A DNA stretch of 64,000 bases from UBA6902 sp964393845. GTDB taxonomy: Bacteria; Nitrospirota; Thermodesulfovibrionia; UBA6902. The stretch spans positions 36,090-100,089 of the forward strand of contig CAYMUX010000001.1 of the NCBI GenBank assembly GCA_964393845.1. Direction: 5' to 3'. Made by a program: the position numbers and the translations under genes. The notes beneath the pieces are model-generated. The model worked only from the letters and a program-made list of their open reading frames with translations, did not search any database and was not told the DNA's origin. This document shows, piece after piece, positions 57,227 through 64,000 of the stretch. Numbering within the stretch: the stretch's first letter is position 1; the number at the start of each line of letters is the position of its first letter.

Positions 57227-58215
57227 AAGATAAGAAGCACGATAATAAAATCGATATATCAATAGTGATTCCAGCAAAGAATGAAGAAGAATTCTTGAAG
57301 CTGTGTATTGAAAATATTATAAAAGCCGTGAGTAAATACAAATTTGAAATAATCGTTGTTGATAATGAATCAGACGATAATACTTCTAAAATTGCTGAAA
57401 TTTACGGTTGCAGAGTTGTACAAAATGAAAAACGAGGTGCTGCGTCGTCAAGAAATATTGGAGCTTCCATAGCTGAAGGAGAGTTTGTTGCATTTATCGA
57501 TGCTGATTGTATTATTGAGGAGAAATGGTTTGAATATACAAAAGAGCATTTTCAAAACCAAAAGGTTGTAGCAGTTGGTACAAAGGCGAGTATTAATTTT
57601 AATAATGCCACTTGGGTAGAAAGAACTGTTTTTTATTTAAATAATAGAAAAAGCTCTAATATATCGAAAAAAGCTGCAAAAGTTAGATGGATTGGAACAT
57701 CGAATATGCTGATAAAGAAGATATACTTTGATGAAGTGGGTGGATTTAATGAAGACTTTATAACTTGTGAAGATTATAATTTATGTGAGCGTCTATCCCA
57801 GTTAGGAGATATTATTATGGACAGAAGAATACTTACAATGCATTTAAGGGAATCAAAAACCCTTAAAGAACTTTATGGTAGAGAATTATGGAGAGGACAG
57901 GATAATTTGAAGAACTGGAAGAATTGTGGATATAAATTACATGAATCGCTTAGTGTATTAGTTCCAGGTATCTTTCTGATATGTATTATTTTAGGGGTTC
58001 TTTCCACTATTTTATTTGACTATAAAAACAGTATTATTTTCTTTTTATTGATGCTGAGTTGTCCTTTATTGATGGTCGTATTGCGATCGCCTAAAGCCTT
58101 TCTTAATCCTGTACTTCTTATTCAATGTATAGCTGTTTCCATTTCTTATTTATTGGGAAGGGGCATAGCGATTGTGAGAGGATTATTTTTTTTATGGAAG
58201 TCTAAGAGATACTAA
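57223..58215 (+). CDS. Glycosyltransferase family 2 with C-terminal TM helices
   Basis: 330 aa. VIPAKNEEEF, VVDNESDDNT near 47 and AFIDADCIIEEKW near 90 form the GT-A nucleotide-sugar site, and ITCEDYNLCERL near 180 supplies the catalytic acid. Two to three helices close to the C-terminus anchor it. Starts within the ATGA overlap at 57223. Last gene of the AT-rich trio; a promoter-like sequence follows it. The acceptor is probably a lipid-linked sugar. Alternative donors cannot be told. Confidence 0.86.
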   Translation: MKDKKHDNKIDISIVIPAKNEEEFLKLCIENIIKAVSKYKFEIIVVDNESDDNTSKIAEIYGCRVVQNEKRGAASSRNIGASIAEGEFVAFIDADCIIEEKWFEYTKEHFQNQKVVAVGTKASINFNNATWVERTVFYLNNRKSSNISKKAAKVRWIGTSNMLIKKIYFDEVGGFNEDFITCEDYNLCERLSQLGDIIMDRRILTMHLRESKTLKELYGRELWRGQDNLKNWKNCGYKLHESLSVLVPGIFLICIILGVLSTILFDYKNSIIFFLLMLSCPLLMVVLRSPKAFLNPVLLIQCIAVSISYLLGRGIAIVRGLFFLWKSKRY

Positions 58216-58271
58216 TTTTAAAGTTGGTGATTTGACTCACTTGTTAATATTCTTACTTATATTAAATTAAA

Positions 58272-58277
58272 TATAAT
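58272..58277 (+). promoter_or_regulatory. Putative sigma70 -10 element for the first jelly-roll gene
   Basis: A perfect TATAAT lies in a very AT-rich 105-base spacer. The best -35 candidate 16 bases upstream is only TTCTTA, so the promoter is weak by consensus. Transcription would start near 58284, upstream of the ATG at 58321 but after the earlier in-frame ATG at 58276, which supports 58321 as the translation start. Confidence 0.35.
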
Positions 58278-58320
58278 GTATACAAAAACTCAAAAAAATA
58301 TGTTAGTGGGAGAAGAAAAT

Positions 58321-59379
58321 ATGGACAGAAAAAAAAGATTTTTATTCAGTTGTTTTTTTATTGCAGTATTTATATTCTCTCAAGTTAGTTATGGAACTGT
58401 GTTATTTGAAGATAATTTTGATAGCCATACTGATTGGTCTCCAACTCAGTTGGTAGGCTCGAATGTCAGTTGTTGGGGAAACTGTTCAACTGATCCTACA
58501 GGATACGATGGATATTTTATACAGATGACATCTTTCACAAGTGCAGGTCATAATACTATGACTATTGACTCGACAAATCATAGAGGTGCTTCAGGGAAGG
58601 GATTGACTTATTGGTCTGAATCCTGTAGTCCATGTGCTGGAGGAGGTTCAGGATGGGGTTCAGATGGGTTGCTGAATATAAATCTCAGTCCCGGTTATAC
58701 GGATTTATACACGCGTTTTTTTATTAAATTTCAGCCAGGATGGCAATGGAGCACCAGCCAATCGCCTATGCAGAAATTTATTCATATTTCGCATTATAAA
58801 GGAGGTGACCCATTTAAATATTTTACTGGAGGAAATCATCAACCTATTGCTGTAGCTGATCTTGCTAAATATAATTATGGTGCATCTGATATTTCTTTTT
58901 TGAGTGCATATCGTTATGAAATTCAGTATTATCCTGATACCCCAATAAATTATCATCCAAGAAACACAACAACTTATTTTGGTAATGGTAATTATGGTGG
59001 TACAGGTAAGGATTTTGGGGATTCTGGAATGATTGGAGATGGGAACTGGCATTCCTGGGAATTCCATGTAAAAGCAAACTCCGCAGTTGGTATTGCTGAT
59101 GGTAAGTTTGAAGCTTGGCTAGATGGAGTTTTAATTGTTTCCGTAACTGATTTAACTTGGTCTGACCCTAGTTCTCAAGTAAGTCCGAGAAATTTATGGA
59201 ATTATCTTCAGATTGGGGGTAATAGCTTCAATGCCTGGGTTCCTCAATCTCAGGCGGCTGAACAATGGTATGCAATTGATGATTTAGTTATTAGCACGTT
59301 GTATATCGGTCCTAACTACATTATTGGTGGTGGCTCTCCTCCTGACACAATGCCACCAGCTCCGCCAACGTTGAATTAG
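58321..59379 (+). CDS. Secreted jelly-roll (ConA-like) domain protein
   Basis: 352 aa with a signal peptide (cleavage after SYG near residue 25). The mature part begins VLFEDNFDSHTDW and is a beta-rich jelly-roll of the concanavalin A-like lectin / polysaccharide lyase type, with DGNWHSWEFHVKAN, GKFEAWLDGV and WYAIDDLVISTLYIGPNY. The same domain ends in STSYIGPNYI in the protein at 60645, so they are paralogues. It stops in a Pro-rich linker (PPDTMPPAPP), which in relatives often leads into further domains, so this may be a shortened form. The ATG at 58321 has GGGAGAAG upstream; the earlier in-frame ATG at 58276 has no signal peptide logic. It could bind or cleave the exported polysaccharide. 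Confidence 0.72.
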   Translation: MDRKKRFLFSCFFIAVFIFSQVSYGTVLFEDNFDSHTDWSPTQLVGSNVSCWGNCSTDPTGYDGYFIQMTSFTSAGHNTMTIDSTNHRGASGKGLTYWSESCSPCAGGGSGWGSDGLLNINLSPGYTDLYTRFFIKFQPGWQWSTSQSPMQKFIHISHYKGGDPFKYFTGGNHQPIAVADLAKYNYGASDISFLSAYRYEIQYYPDTPINYHPRNTTTYFGNGNYGGTGKDFGDSGMIGDGNWHSWEFHVKANSAVGIADGKFEAWLDGVLIVSVTDLTWSDPSSQVSPRNLWNYLQIGGNSFNAWVPQSQAAEQWYAIDDLVISTLYIGPNYIIGGGSPPDTMPPAPPTLN

Positions 59380-59608
59380 TAATTTGCAGTAATTGTTATA
59401 AGCTCTATTAGAACATCCCTGAGTCTGGAGCTTTCAATATTAGCCAGAGATAACCTTAGGTTAAAAACTAAGGTTATCTCTAACTATAAAGTTTCTTTTA
59501 ATAATCCCCAAAACATCGCACAGTTTGTGTTGTAATTTATTAGACAAATTCGTTGACATTTAGGCTAATATTATCGATGCAATATTATAAATGGAGAATT
59601 AGCAACTA
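59380..59608. other. Longest gene-free stretch (229 bases): terminator-like hairpin and leader
   Basis: The stretch holds the hairpin at 59446-59481 and a very AT-rich leader before the second sulfotransferase. A TTGACA occurs at 59553-59558 but no acceptable -10 lies 15-19 bases downstream, so I do not call a promoter there. TAGACA at 59541-59546 with TAATAT at 59566-59571 (19-base spacing) is a weak alternative. No coding sequence was recognised. Confidence 0.6.
59446..59481 (+). terminator. Terminator-like hairpin
   Basis: A perfect 14-base stem (AGAGATAACCTTAG / CTAAGGTTATCTCT) encloses the eight-base loop GTTAAAAA. It lies 66 bases after the jelly-roll stop. The T-rich stretch begins nine or more bases after the stem (TTTCTTTTA), so it is an imperfect intrinsic terminator. 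It may also act as a transcript-stabilising hairpin. Confidence 0.5.
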
Positions 59609-60526
59609 ATGATGAAGTCAATATTTATTTTGGGGTGTCCCAGGTCAGGCACTACGTTGCTTGCAAGTTTATTAAATAATACCGGTAATGGACGGCCGGT
59701 TGAGACGCATTTCATTACTAAATATTTCAAGAAACTGGAAAGCTATGGTGACATTAGTGTTAAAAAGAATTTTTCTGTTCTGATGAAAGATATTCTTGCG
59801 GAAAGGCCAGTTATGCAATGGAATCTTAGTATTAATGTAGACGAGTTCTATGATGAACTTAATAATAATTTCAGCTATAACCACATTGTTGATCAGCTAT
59901 GCATGAAAATGGCCAGGAAGAAAGGATTTGAGGCATGGGGGGACAAGACACCGCACTATCTCAGGGACATTGGCATATTGTTCAAACTATTCCCTGATTC
60001 CAAATATATTTATATAGTACGAGATGGACGGGATGTGGCGCTTTCGCTCCTGGAAAAACCCTGGGGACCCAATAACATTTTTACCTGCGCAGAGGTTTGG
60101 AGAAAATATAATGCTCCCAACGAAATTATTGAAGGGATGAAGCAGAGGAATCGGCTTTATTTTATCAGATATGAAGATCTGCTCGATAATGCTGCACGAA
60201 TAGTCCCTGATATTTATAAGTTTTTAGATGAAGAATACAATGAAAGTAAAATGAGGGATCTGATTGGCAGGATAAGAAAAGGCAATTATGGTAAATGGAA
60301 AAGTAAGATGAATACCCGCCAGATAAAATTGTTTGAAAGTGTCGCTGCAAATACATTAGAGAGATTTGGTTATGAAACCAGTTATGAAGAATCAGATATT
60401 GGCGGACTGACTAAAGCAGTATTTAATTCGCATGAATTATTTATGAGGGCAAAGTTTTTATTCAAGACAAACGTTATAGATGGAATTAAAATTAAATTCT
60501 TAGGCAAAGAGCCTTTTGCGGATTAA
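59609..60526 (+). CDS. Sulfotransferase family protein (paralogue)
   Basis: 305 aa. P-loop GCPRSGTTLL near residue 9 and the 3'-phosphate loop IVRDGRDVALSLLEKPWGP near 136 bind PAPS. It aligns over its whole length with the sulfotransferase at 54135 (THFITKYFKKLESYGD against SHFIIDYCNRLEEYGN). GGAGA at 59593-59597 lies upstream of the ATGATG start at 59609. It is set between two secreted jelly-roll genes rather than within the GT block. A second sulfation position on the same polymer is the simplest explanation. Confidence 0.88.
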   Translation: MMKSIFILGCPRSGTTLLASLLNNTGNGRPVETHFITKYFKKLESYGDISVKKNFSVLMKDILAERPVMQWNLSINVDEFYDELNNNFSYNHIVDQLCMKMARKKGFEAWGDKTPHYLRDIGILFKLFPDSKYIYIVRDGRDVALSLLEKPWGPNNIFTCAEVWRKYNAPNEIIEGMKQRNRLYFIRYEDLLDNAARIVPDIYKFLDEEYNESKMRDLIGRIRKGNYGKWKSKMNTRQIKLFESVAANTLERFGYETSYEESDIGGLTKAVFNSHELFMRAKFLFKTNVIDGIKIKFLGKEPFAD

Positions 60527-60566
60527 AGCAATTATTTGCTTCTCCCCATCCTCCCAAAAAATTATC

Positions 60567-60595
60567 TTGCATTATCATTCAGCGGCGAATATAAT
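60567..60595 (+). promoter_or_regulatory. Putative sigma70 promoter for the PKD/jelly-roll gene
   Basis: TTGCAT at 60567-60572 is separated by exactly 17 bases from a perfect TATAAT at 60590-60595. The -35 matches the consensus in the first three positions only. Transcription would begin near 60602, giving a 40-base leader with AGGAGG at 60633-60638 before the ATG at 60645. This suggests the secreted protein has its own promoter. Confidence 0.45.
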
Positions 60596-60644
60596 TATCA
60601 TCAGGATCAAGATAACAATTTAAACGGGGATCAGGAGGGCTCTT

Positions 60645-62375
60645 ATGAAGAATCTAAAAACATTTATTTGTTTTATAGTTCTGCTTTTTGGCTCGGTTAT
60701 CATTTACTCTCAAGAAAATTCATATGCCGGTATAATCTTTGAAGATGATTTCAGTGGGCTACCATCATACCCAAAACCATTAACTTGTACAGATGGCATT
60801 GTTGTAAGCACTTATACTGGAACAACTAATAATACCATTCCTACTGCATCAGGAGGTACTATTTCAGCAACAAGACCGGGATGGGATGGGTATAGATGCA
60901 ATTCAGGACAATCATTAGATATTATAGCAGGTATGGGGCATGATGGTTCTCCTGTTGCAAGATATGGATGGGGGTTAAATCCTTCCGCACTTGCCGTAAA
61001 TCTTTTTAAGCATCTTACAGGAACACAGAATCGAGGATATAGTGAAATATATGCTCGGTACAGGTTTAAGTTTGACGATACATGGAAATCAGGTAGTAAT
61101 GGCGAGAACATGAGTTTTTGGAAATGGATTAGATTATGGCAGTATAGAACTCCTAATAATGTTGCTACGGGTGAATGGTGTGAATCGGATGTTGCTCATA
61201 GTGGATGCGCCACTAAGGAAGATTCAAGATATGTAATTGCGAATTTTATTGGTCATCCTGGAGGAAGTAAAAATGCCTGTATAGCAAGTCAATGGTCTGA
61301 CAATATAGATAATCATTCTTCTAATCCCATCGGATATAAAGGTTGGTATGATGATTATGACCCTAATACATTAAATGATGGATGTTTAGGTTCTTTTACT
61401 TGGGATAACGGTAGTACATATCCATTGAAAATTCAGAAATCAGGTGGCACTTACCCCGGCTATTTTACTGGTTGTAATGGTACAACCTGTACTCCTGCAC
61501 AAACTTGGCATACTATTGAGTGGCATTTTAAATTATCTACAGAAAGTTCACCGGGAAATGGAGTATTTGAAGTTTGGCTTGATGGCAACAAACAGAAACT
61601 TCCAAACAATAAAACACCTTATGGTGGTATGCAAGGTTCAGGTGGGACATCAGGCGTAACTTACTTTAATACACAAGCATATCAAGGTGGTATGAATTTT
61701 CTTACCGTCATGGATAATATGACTGACTGGAATAGTGGCTGGACATCTGCAAAATATTTCTATATTGACGATGTGGTAGTTAGTACTTCATATATTGGCC
61801 CTAACTATATAACTGGTGACGCTGATAGTGATGGTATTCATGACGATGGAGACGGGAGCGGCATAATTGGTGATCATCCATGCACAGGCGGCAGTATAAC
61901 AAACTGTGATGATAATTGCATAGATACTCCTAATCCTGATCAAGCAGATTGGGATGGAGATGGCATAGGAGATGCGTGTGATTCTAATAATCCCCCGGTT
62001 GCCAACCCCGGCGGTCCCTACTCAGCTATCGAAGGGCAGGCGATCACTCTAGATGGAAGCGGATCAACAGATTCGGATGGTACCGTGGACTTATACGAAT
62101 GGGACATAAACAATGACGGAACATACGAATACAGTTCTTCATCACCGACTCAGAACCATACTTACGCTCAGCAGGGAACATATACAATCAAGCTCAGAGT
62201 TACCGATAATCTTGGCGCAACAGGTGTGGCAACGACAACAGCAACAATTAATGACACGGCCCCGACCGGCCAACTTCACAGCCACTCCGACAAACGGCCC
62301 AGCGCCACTTACTGTGAATTTCACCAACAGTTCCACAGGCTACGACCAGCCGTTAACCTATGCCTGGGACTTTGA
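60645..62375 (+). CDS. Secreted jelly-roll/thrombospondin-3/PKD protein, N-terminal part of a frameshifted gene
   Basis: 576 aa as read, start fixed by AGGAGG at 60633-60638. Order: signal peptide (to SYAG near 29), jelly-roll domain (about 30-385, ending STSYIGPNYIT), a Ca-binding thrombospondin type 3-like stretch (DADSDGIHDDGDG, then DWDGDGIGDACD), a PKD domain (ANPGGPYSAIEGQ to ATTTATIND). After residue 541 the frame goes wrong: DTAPT is followed by GQLHSH, whereas the other frame continues ANFTATPTN. One extra G at 62268-62269 explains this. The intact protein would be about 801 aa and continue to 63051. Paralogue of the protein at 58321. Likely a surface or matrix protein that binds the polymer. 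Confidence 0.75.
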   Translation: MKNLKTFICFIVLLFGSVIIYSQENSYAGIIFEDDFSGLPSYPKPLTCTDGIVVSTYTGTTNNTIPTASGGTISATRPGWDGYRCNSGQSLDIIAGMGHDGSPVARYGWGLNPSALAVNLFKHLTGTQNRGYSEIYARYRFKFDDTWKSGSNGENMSFWKWIRLWQYRTPNNVATGEWCESDVAHSGCATKEDSRYVIANFIGHPGGSKNACIASQWSDNIDNHSSNPIGYKGWYDDYDPNTLNDGCLGSFTWDNGSTYPLKIQKSGGTYPGYFTGCNGTTCTPAQTWHTIEWHFKLSTESSPGNGVFEVWLDGNKQKLPNNKTPYGGMQGSGGTSGVTYFNTQAYQGGMNFLTVMDNMTDWNSGWTSAKYFYIDDVVVSTSYIGPNYITGDADSDGIHDDGDGSGIIGDHPCTGGSITNCDDNCIDTPNPDQADWDGDGIGDACDSNNPPVANPGGPYSAIEGQAITLDGSGSTDSDGTVDLYEWDINNDGTYEYSSSSPTQNHTYAQQGTYTIKLRVTDNLGATGVATTTATINDTAPTGQLHSHSDKRPSATYCEFHQQFHRLRPAVNLCLGL

Positions 62376-63051
62376 CAATAACGGATCTGTTGATTCAACT
62401 ACGTTGAACCCATCGGCTAATTATTTGGGACAGGGCACATACACGGTAAAACTTACAGTAACGGACTCTGACGGAAGCACGAACACATTAACAAGGACAA
62501 ACTATATAACAGTAACTCCGCCTGGTTATACATTAACAATTAATAAAACCGGAACCGGCAGCGGCATGGTAACGAGTTCCCCGTCAGGGATAGACTGCGG
62601 CAGTGACTGCACAGAGACATATTCTATCGTCACAATAGCAACACTGACGGCGATACCTGATGCAGGTTCATATTTTACCGGATGGAACGGCGGCGGTTGC
62701 AGCGGAACAGGTGATTGTACAATTACCATAAATGCATATACGCCTGTAACCGCAGCATTCGACACATGTTCAAACCCGCCTGTACGGATAATGAGAGGGA
62801 CCAATCCTGTTAACTACTATTCATCCCTCCAGACTGCTTATAATGACTCAATAAGCGGGGATGTAATCCAGAGTCAGGCAGCTCTTTTCATTGAAAGCTT
62901 AAACGCAAGTGATATTAACAACAAGTCAATCACCATAGAAGGCGGTTATGATTGCGGTTATACGGCTGTTACAGGAAAGACCGAGCTTAAGGGTCAGACG
63001 ACTATAAGCAAAGGGACAAATAGAATCAAGAATCTTGTTATCAGGAAATAA
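62113..63051 (+). CDS. C-terminal part of the frameshifted PKD/InlB-repeat protein
   Basis: The frame opens at ATG 62113, but only 62269 onward is meaningful; the first 52 codons are the out-of-frame copy of the upstream PKD domain. From 62269 it encodes a second PKD domain (ANFTATPTNGPAPLTVNF to TRTNYITVTP), a divergent InlB B-repeat-like domain (YTLTINKTGTGSG, FTGWNGGGCSG) and a Cys-containing end domain (GGYDCGYTAV). No start signal precedes 62269, so it is unlikely to be made alone unless the frameshift is corrected. No PEP-CTERM or other sorting motif is seen at the C-terminus. Together with the preceding feature it forms one gene, 60645-63051. Confidence 0.7.
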   Translation: MTEHTNTVLHHRLRTILTLSREHIQSSSELPIILAQQVWQRQQQQLMTRPRPANFTATPTNGPAPLTVNFTNSSTGYDQPLTYAWDFDNNGSVDSTTLNPSANYLGQGTYTVKLTVTDSDGSTNTLTRTNYITVTPPGYTLTINKTGTGSGMVTSSPSGIDCGSDCTETYSIVTIATLTAIPDAGSYFTGWNGGGCSGTGDCTITINAYTPVTAAFDTCSNPPVRIMRGTNPVNYYSSLQTAYNDSISGDVIQSQAALFIESLNASDINNKSITIEGGYDCGYTAVTGKTELKGQTTISKGTNRIKNLVIRK

Positions 63052-63102
63052 TGTTATGAAAATAAATAAAACAATAAACAACATTCAAAAAGGAGGATAG
63101 AA

Positions 63103-64000
63103 ATGAAGAAGACAGTATTGATTTTAATGTTAGGAGTTTTACTCATTGCATCAAATCTTTTCGCAGCAAATGGAGACCTTATTGTGGATGGCAATGTCGG
63201 GATTGGGACAAACACTCCGCAAGAGAGGCTGGATGTTGACGGCAGCATTAGAGTGAAAAAAGCTTCACATGAAGGCATCTATTTTGACGGTAAACCAACA
63301 CTTGTATGGCGGATTTATGGCGGTGGAAGACCGGCCATTAACTCTAACAGTCTTGTTGTAGGAGATGATGGTGGTATTACTGAAATTTACTGGGACACAT
63401 TTAGAGATGGTGCATGGGCATACTGCGAGGGAGTAACTGATGCAGGTGTTTCAGTAAACTGTGCAGATTATTCCGGCACAATGAACTCAAATGATTACTA
63501 CTGGGTATGGAAGCATGGCAGTGATTCTCGATATCCCGAAACAGCAGATTTAAAATTCTTATTTGACGGAGAAAGCAATGACGGCGTTATGGGCTTTATG
63601 GAAGATGAAGACTATTTTTATTTTGATGATGATGTAGTATTTAACGGCAATGTAGGTATCGGGACGGATAACCCAATACATCCCTTGGAAATGGCAAGTG
63701 GCGCACATGTGACGGCAGGCGGTGTCTGGACTGATGCATCCAGCAGGGATTACAAGGAAAACATAAGTGATCTCTCAGCCGACAAAGCAATAGAAACTTT
63801 GAATGGGCTAAACCCGGTTGAATTTAATTACAAGGTAGACAAAGAAGAAAAATATGTAGGCTTTATTGCAGAAGATGTTCCTGATATGGTAGCCATGAAA
63901 GATCGTAAAGGGTTAAGCCCGATGGATATAGTCGCAGTATTGACCAGTGTTGTAAAAGACCAGCAGAAAACAATCGAGGAGCTTAAGTCAAAAGTTCAAA
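63103..64000 (+). CDS. Secreted tail-fibre-domain protein with S74 chaperone, 3' end outside window
   Basis: ATG at 63103 follows AGGAGG (63091-63096), and the frame stays open to the last base (at least 299 aa). A signal peptide (cleavage near FAA, residue 22) is followed by GNVGIGTNTPQERLDVDG, a phage tail-fibre-like repeat that recurs as NGNVGIGTDNPIHPLE near residue 188. SSRDYKENISDLS near 215 opens a Peptidase S74-type intramolecular chaperone domain, with YVGFIAEDVPDMV and LSPMDIVAVLTSVVKDQQKTI as its helical end. Such proteins trimerise on a beta-helix and self-cleave. It is likely a secreted fibre or polysaccharide-contacting protein rather than phage, since no other phage gene is near. 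Confidence 0.8.
   Translation, partial: MKKTVLILMLGVLLIASNLFAANGDLIVDGNVGIGTNTPQERLDVDGSIRVKKASHEGIYFDGKPTLVWRIYGGGRPAINSNSLVVGDDGGITEIYWDTFRDGAWAYCEGVTDAGVSVNCADYSGTMNSNDYYWVWKHGSDSRYPETADLKFLFDGESNDGVMGFMEDEDYFYFDDDVVFNGNVGIGTDNPIHPLEMASGAHVTAGGVWTDASSRDYKENISDLSADKAIETLNGLNPVEFNYKVDKEEKYVGFIAEDVPDMVAMKDRKGLSPMDIVAVLTSVVKDQQKTIEELKSKVQ

Noticed and set aside
59553..59558. TTGACA as a promoter for the second sulfotransferase
   Set aside because: No acceptable -10 hexamer occurs 15-19 bases downstream; the nearest TATTAT is 24 bases away.
63103..64000. Prophage edge, from the tail-fibre-like protein
   Set aside because: The protein has a Sec signal peptide and its neighbours are secreted glycan proteins; no integrase, capsid or tail genes are present.
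1..64000. CRISPR arrays, tRNA/rRNA genes, insertion sequences
   Set aside because: Reading both strands showed no regularly spaced repeats, no tRNA-like cloverleaf and no transposase or terminal inverted repeats.

Overview
The window is a single, almost uninterrupted run of about 45 genes, all on the + strand, that reads as one very large surface-polysaccharide (exopolysaccharide / O-glycan) locus. Typical Gram-negative features are lipobox and Sec signal peptides, a Wzx-like flippase, an O-antigen-ligase-type polymerase and undecaprenyl-phosphate-sugar synthase-like GT2 enzymes. Base composition is moderately low in GC. Several genes resemble the families that accompany exosortase/PEP-CTERM EPS loci (DUF3473 deacetylase, FemAB-like, AsnB-like amidotransferase, O-ligase, GT4). 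An environmental Gram-negative such as Nitrospirota or Desulfobacterota is plausible, but I cannot fix the taxon from sequence alone.

Layout. 1-21992: six membrane-anchored sulfatase-fold (alkaline phosphatase superfamily) proteins. Two GT-C glycosyltransferases, a B12/radical SAM enzyme, two GT2s, a methyltransferase and a BNR-repeat lipoprotein lie among them. 22024-27182: a GT2 / ChbG-type deacetylase / FAD oxidoreductase / membrane protein / LPG-synthase-type flippase cassette. 27166-32261: two alkaline-phosphatase-family phosphodiesterase-like proteins, a 63-aa ribbon-helix-helix-like protein and a 3-TM membrane protein. 32331-43891: paired GT2s (one apparently catalytically dead), a GT39, two polysaccharide deacetylases, a FemAB protein, a tandem double GT2, a GT4 and a carbamoyltransferase. 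43922-50335: flippase, ligase/polymerase, GT4, acyltransferase and asparagine-synthase-type amidotransferase. 50366-58215: a PcRGLX/YetA-like protein, GT4, a gene remnant, a sulfotransferase, and a more AT-rich trio (PaaK-like ligase, acyltransferase, GT2). 58216-64000: secreted proteins, namely two jelly-roll proteins (one frameshifted), a second sulfotransferase and a tail-fibre/S74-type protein that runs off the right edge.

How it fits together (inference). Lipid-linked sugars are made by the GT2/GT39/GT4 enzymes and the repeat unit is exported by the flippase and polymerised or ligated. The glycan is then decorated by deacetylases, acyltransferases, sulfotransferases, the carbamoyltransferase and possibly phospho-group transfer by the Thr-type sulfatase-fold proteins. 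Secreted jelly-roll/PKD proteins may bind or trim the product.

The most unusual signals are these. All six sulfatase-like proteins have Thr where the formylglycine Cys/Ser should be. Five of them share a C-terminal L-G-Y tail, and the free-standing 63-aa protein carries the same tail. A GT2 pair has lost both acidic motifs in one member. There is a 5' scrap of a phosphodiesterase-like gene at 53993-54058 and a single-base frameshift near 62268. No tRNA, rRNA, CRISPR, transposase or phage gene was seen. No gene-free stretch exceeds 300 bases; the longest is 59380-59608. Remarks on base composition are by eye.
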